A stretch of DNA of 7,003 nt. It comes from an uncultured Clostridium sp. Lineage in GTDB: Bacteria > Bacillota > Clostridia > Lachnospirales > Lachnospiraceae. Each line of letters begins with the position of its first letter. The stretch's first letter is position 1. The position numbers and the translations under genes were made by a program. Below are positions 5,902 to 7,003 of the stretch, piece after piece. The stretch is taken from contig URFM01000088.1 in NCBI GenBank assembly GCA_900547035.1, positions 1-7,003 of the forward strand, in the 5' to 3' direction. Below the pieces are notes generated by a model. It searched no databases and was not told the origin of the DNA. It was given only the letters and a program-made list of their open reading frames with translations.

Positions 5902-5983
5902 GGACAGAAGTGACAAAAATGGTATGGCTTAATGAGAAAATTGTGCAAAATCACATGGAGACCATTGGCGGATAGAAGCCGGA

Positions 5984-6901
5984 TTATGACTTTTCTGGCT
6001 GCTGATAAAGGGTTTGGGCCAAATGTATCAGCAGTTTCATGGCATCCTGAGGCTGGCTGCCTTTGCGGGTGATCAGGCAGGTCCTTTGTTTGGTGATCCG
6101 CAGATCCGGCAGAGATAAATACTCGACCTTATGAATAGCGTGGGGTAGTTCGGCCAGGATGCAGTTGCCCAGACGGTTTTCTACGGCGCTCATGGCGCTG
6201 CGGACATTTTCTACATAAATCCTGCTTTTGGGATAGCGGCCAATTTGAATGAAGTATTCCTGGGCGATGCGGCCGGACTGGGTAAAAGAGGCCAGACGGA
6301 TGTAGGGTTCATCCATCCAGGATCGGTCCTCCAGAACCGGATGGGGAAAATCCGGGCGGGAAACGGCTTTGCGCATGAGCGGGGAGTGTTTGGGAACTGC
6401 CAGGGCCATGCCGGAGGAGGCCAGTGGGAAATAGGACAGACCTGGTTTTTCCTCCCTGGCGTAGGCCAGGCAGATATCCAGCTTTCCGTCCTCCACATCC
6501 CGGATCAGACCAGTGGAGCTGTCCTCCTTCAGACTGACGGACATGGCGCTTTGGCGTTTGTAGAAGGCGGGAAGCAGATGGTTCATAATAAAGGAGGTCT
6601 GTCCCATGGAATATCCGAGCCGGATGGCATCTGCTCCGTCGGAACGCATTTTCGCCAGTTCATCCTCCATCTCCTGGTCCAGGCGCATAATTTCCAGTCC
6701 TTTATTCACATACATCTGTCCGATGGCGGTCAAAACAAAACGTTTTCCGATGCGGTTAAAAAGAGGGGTTCCCAACTGCGCCTCCACCCGCTGGAGAAAT
6801 TTTGTCAGGGCACTCTGAGTGATGCACAGTCGGTTAGCTGCCTCGGACAGGCTTTTCTGCCGGGCAATTTCTACAATATATTCATAGTCCTTTACATTCA
6901 T
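5984..6901 (-). CDS. LysR-family transcriptional regulator
   Basis: A 305-residue protein of normal LTTR length. The N-terminal winged helix-turn-helix (about 1-60) has the diagnostic SLSEAANRLCITQSALTKFLQRVEAQLG (17-44) and GTPLFNR (44-50). A linker helix follows, then the periplasmic-binding-protein-like effector domain from about residue 92 (AIRLGYSMGQTSFIMNHLLPAFYKR) to about 295. Such proteins are usually tetramers that activate a target promoter when a small, often carboxylate or aromatic, ligand binds. The start is supported by AGGAGGG about 7 bases upstream. The gene is co-directional with and upstream of the hydrolase and permease pair, which makes that pair a plausible target. LTTR targets are more often divergent, so the gene to the right of base 7003 is an equal candidate. 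The effector is unknown. Confidence 0.93.
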   Translation of the reverse strand: MNVKDYEYIVEIARQKSLSEAANRLCITQSALTKFLQRVEAQLGTPLFNRIGKRFVLTAIGQMYVNKGLEIMRLDQEMEDELAKMRSDGADAIRLGYSMGQTSFIMNHLLPAFYKRQSAMSVSLKEDSSTGLIRDVEDGKLDICLAYAREEKPGLSYFPLASSGMALAVPKHSPLMRKAVSRPDFPHPVLEDRSWMDEPYIRLASFTQSGRIAQEYFIQIGRYPKSRIYVENVRSAMSAVENRLGNCILAELPHAIHKVEYLSLPDLRITKQRTCLITRKGSQPQDAMKLLIHLAQTLYQQPEKS

Positions 6902-6935
6902 GGAGACACCCTCCTTTTTCTCGTCCTGCCGTTTA

Positions 6936-6949
6936 CGGAAATATTACCT
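6936..6949. promoter_or_regulatory. Palindromic motif before the LysR gene, near-copy of the motif at 2025-2038
   Basis: The complementary strand reads AGGTAATATTTCCG, matching AGGAAATATTTCCG at 2025-2038 in 13 of 14 bases. It lies 35-48 bases before the LysR start codon, where a repressor or autoregulator could act. No clear promoter hexamers could be fixed in 6902-7003. Confidence 0.35.
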
Positions 6950-6969
6950 TTAGCCTAAATTATTCACGG

Positions 6970-6994
6970 AACAGTATCTGAATTGATAACAGTA
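6970..6994. repeat. Direct repeat AACAGTA with 18-base period upstream of LysR
   Basis: AACAGTA occurs at 6970-6976 and again at 6988-6994. Between them TATC-TGAATT-GATA (6975-6988) forms an inverted repeat. The spacing is close to two helical turns, which would suit a protein binding one face of the DNA. The window ends just after, so the function and any divergent gene cannot be seen. Confidence 0.3.
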
Positions 6995-7003
6995 CCATGA
7001 ATC

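Noticed and set aside
5953..5967. CATGGAGACC repeated in similar form near the LysR start (about 6899)
   Set aside because: Short match; the copy at 5953 gives ATG followed at once by TGA on the - strand and has no other support as a gene duplicate.
6245..6958. Long + strand open frame opposite the LysR gene
   Set aside because: Antisense shadow of a clear LTTR; glycine- and histidine-rich composition typical of reverse-frame translation, and no ribosome binding site.

Overview
The window looks like chromosomal DNA from an anaerobic Firmicute of the Clostridia, probably Lachnospiraceae-like. The signs are strong AGGAGG-type ribosome binding sites before nearly every gene, sigma-A-like promoters in AT-rich gaps, and the gene content (MccF-like S66 peptidase, PAT-type acetyltransferase, bacteriohemerythrin, SLC13-type permease). 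The assignment is inference from style and content, not from a marker gene.

Left part (1-1500, + strand): the C-terminal two thirds of an MccF/LD-carboxypeptidase-like S66 peptidase is followed 31 bp later by a PAT-family GNAT acetyltransferase. Homology to the peptidase begins abruptly near base 54. The first ~55 bases do not look like the family; they hold a perfect 7-bp hairpin that resembles an insertion-sequence end. The nucleophile-serine motif is lost at this junction, so the peptidase is probably a broken gene. A strong bidirectional terminator (1448-1495) closes the block.

Middle part (1505-3467): a bacteriohemerythrin (- strand) with all seven di-iron ligands and an ArsB/NhaD-type permease (+ strand) diverge from a 232-bp gap. 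The gap holds a candidate promoter for each gene and several palindromes, including a LysR-type T-N11-A dyad placed about 70 bp before the permease transcription start, and a perfect 12-bp palindrome.

Right part (3543-6901, all - strand): read in transcription order, a LysR regulator, a 227-bp gap with a terminator-like hairpin and a good extended -10 promoter, then a tightly coupled pair: a metallo-beta-lactamase-fold hydrolase and an SLC13/DASS-like permease (12-bp gap, stop codon inside the next ribosome binding site). The simplest reading is a small uptake-and-hydrolysis cassette for an organic anion or lactone, possibly under the LysR protein. The two permeases of the window are convergent and share one strong hairpin terminator.

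No rRNA, tRNA, CRISPR array or complete mobile element is visible. There is no stretch over 300 bases without a gene. The points most worth checking are the left junction, the near-identical 14-bp motif shared by the LysR upstream region and the hemerythrin/permease gap, and the atypical ion-site motifs of the SLC13-like permease.
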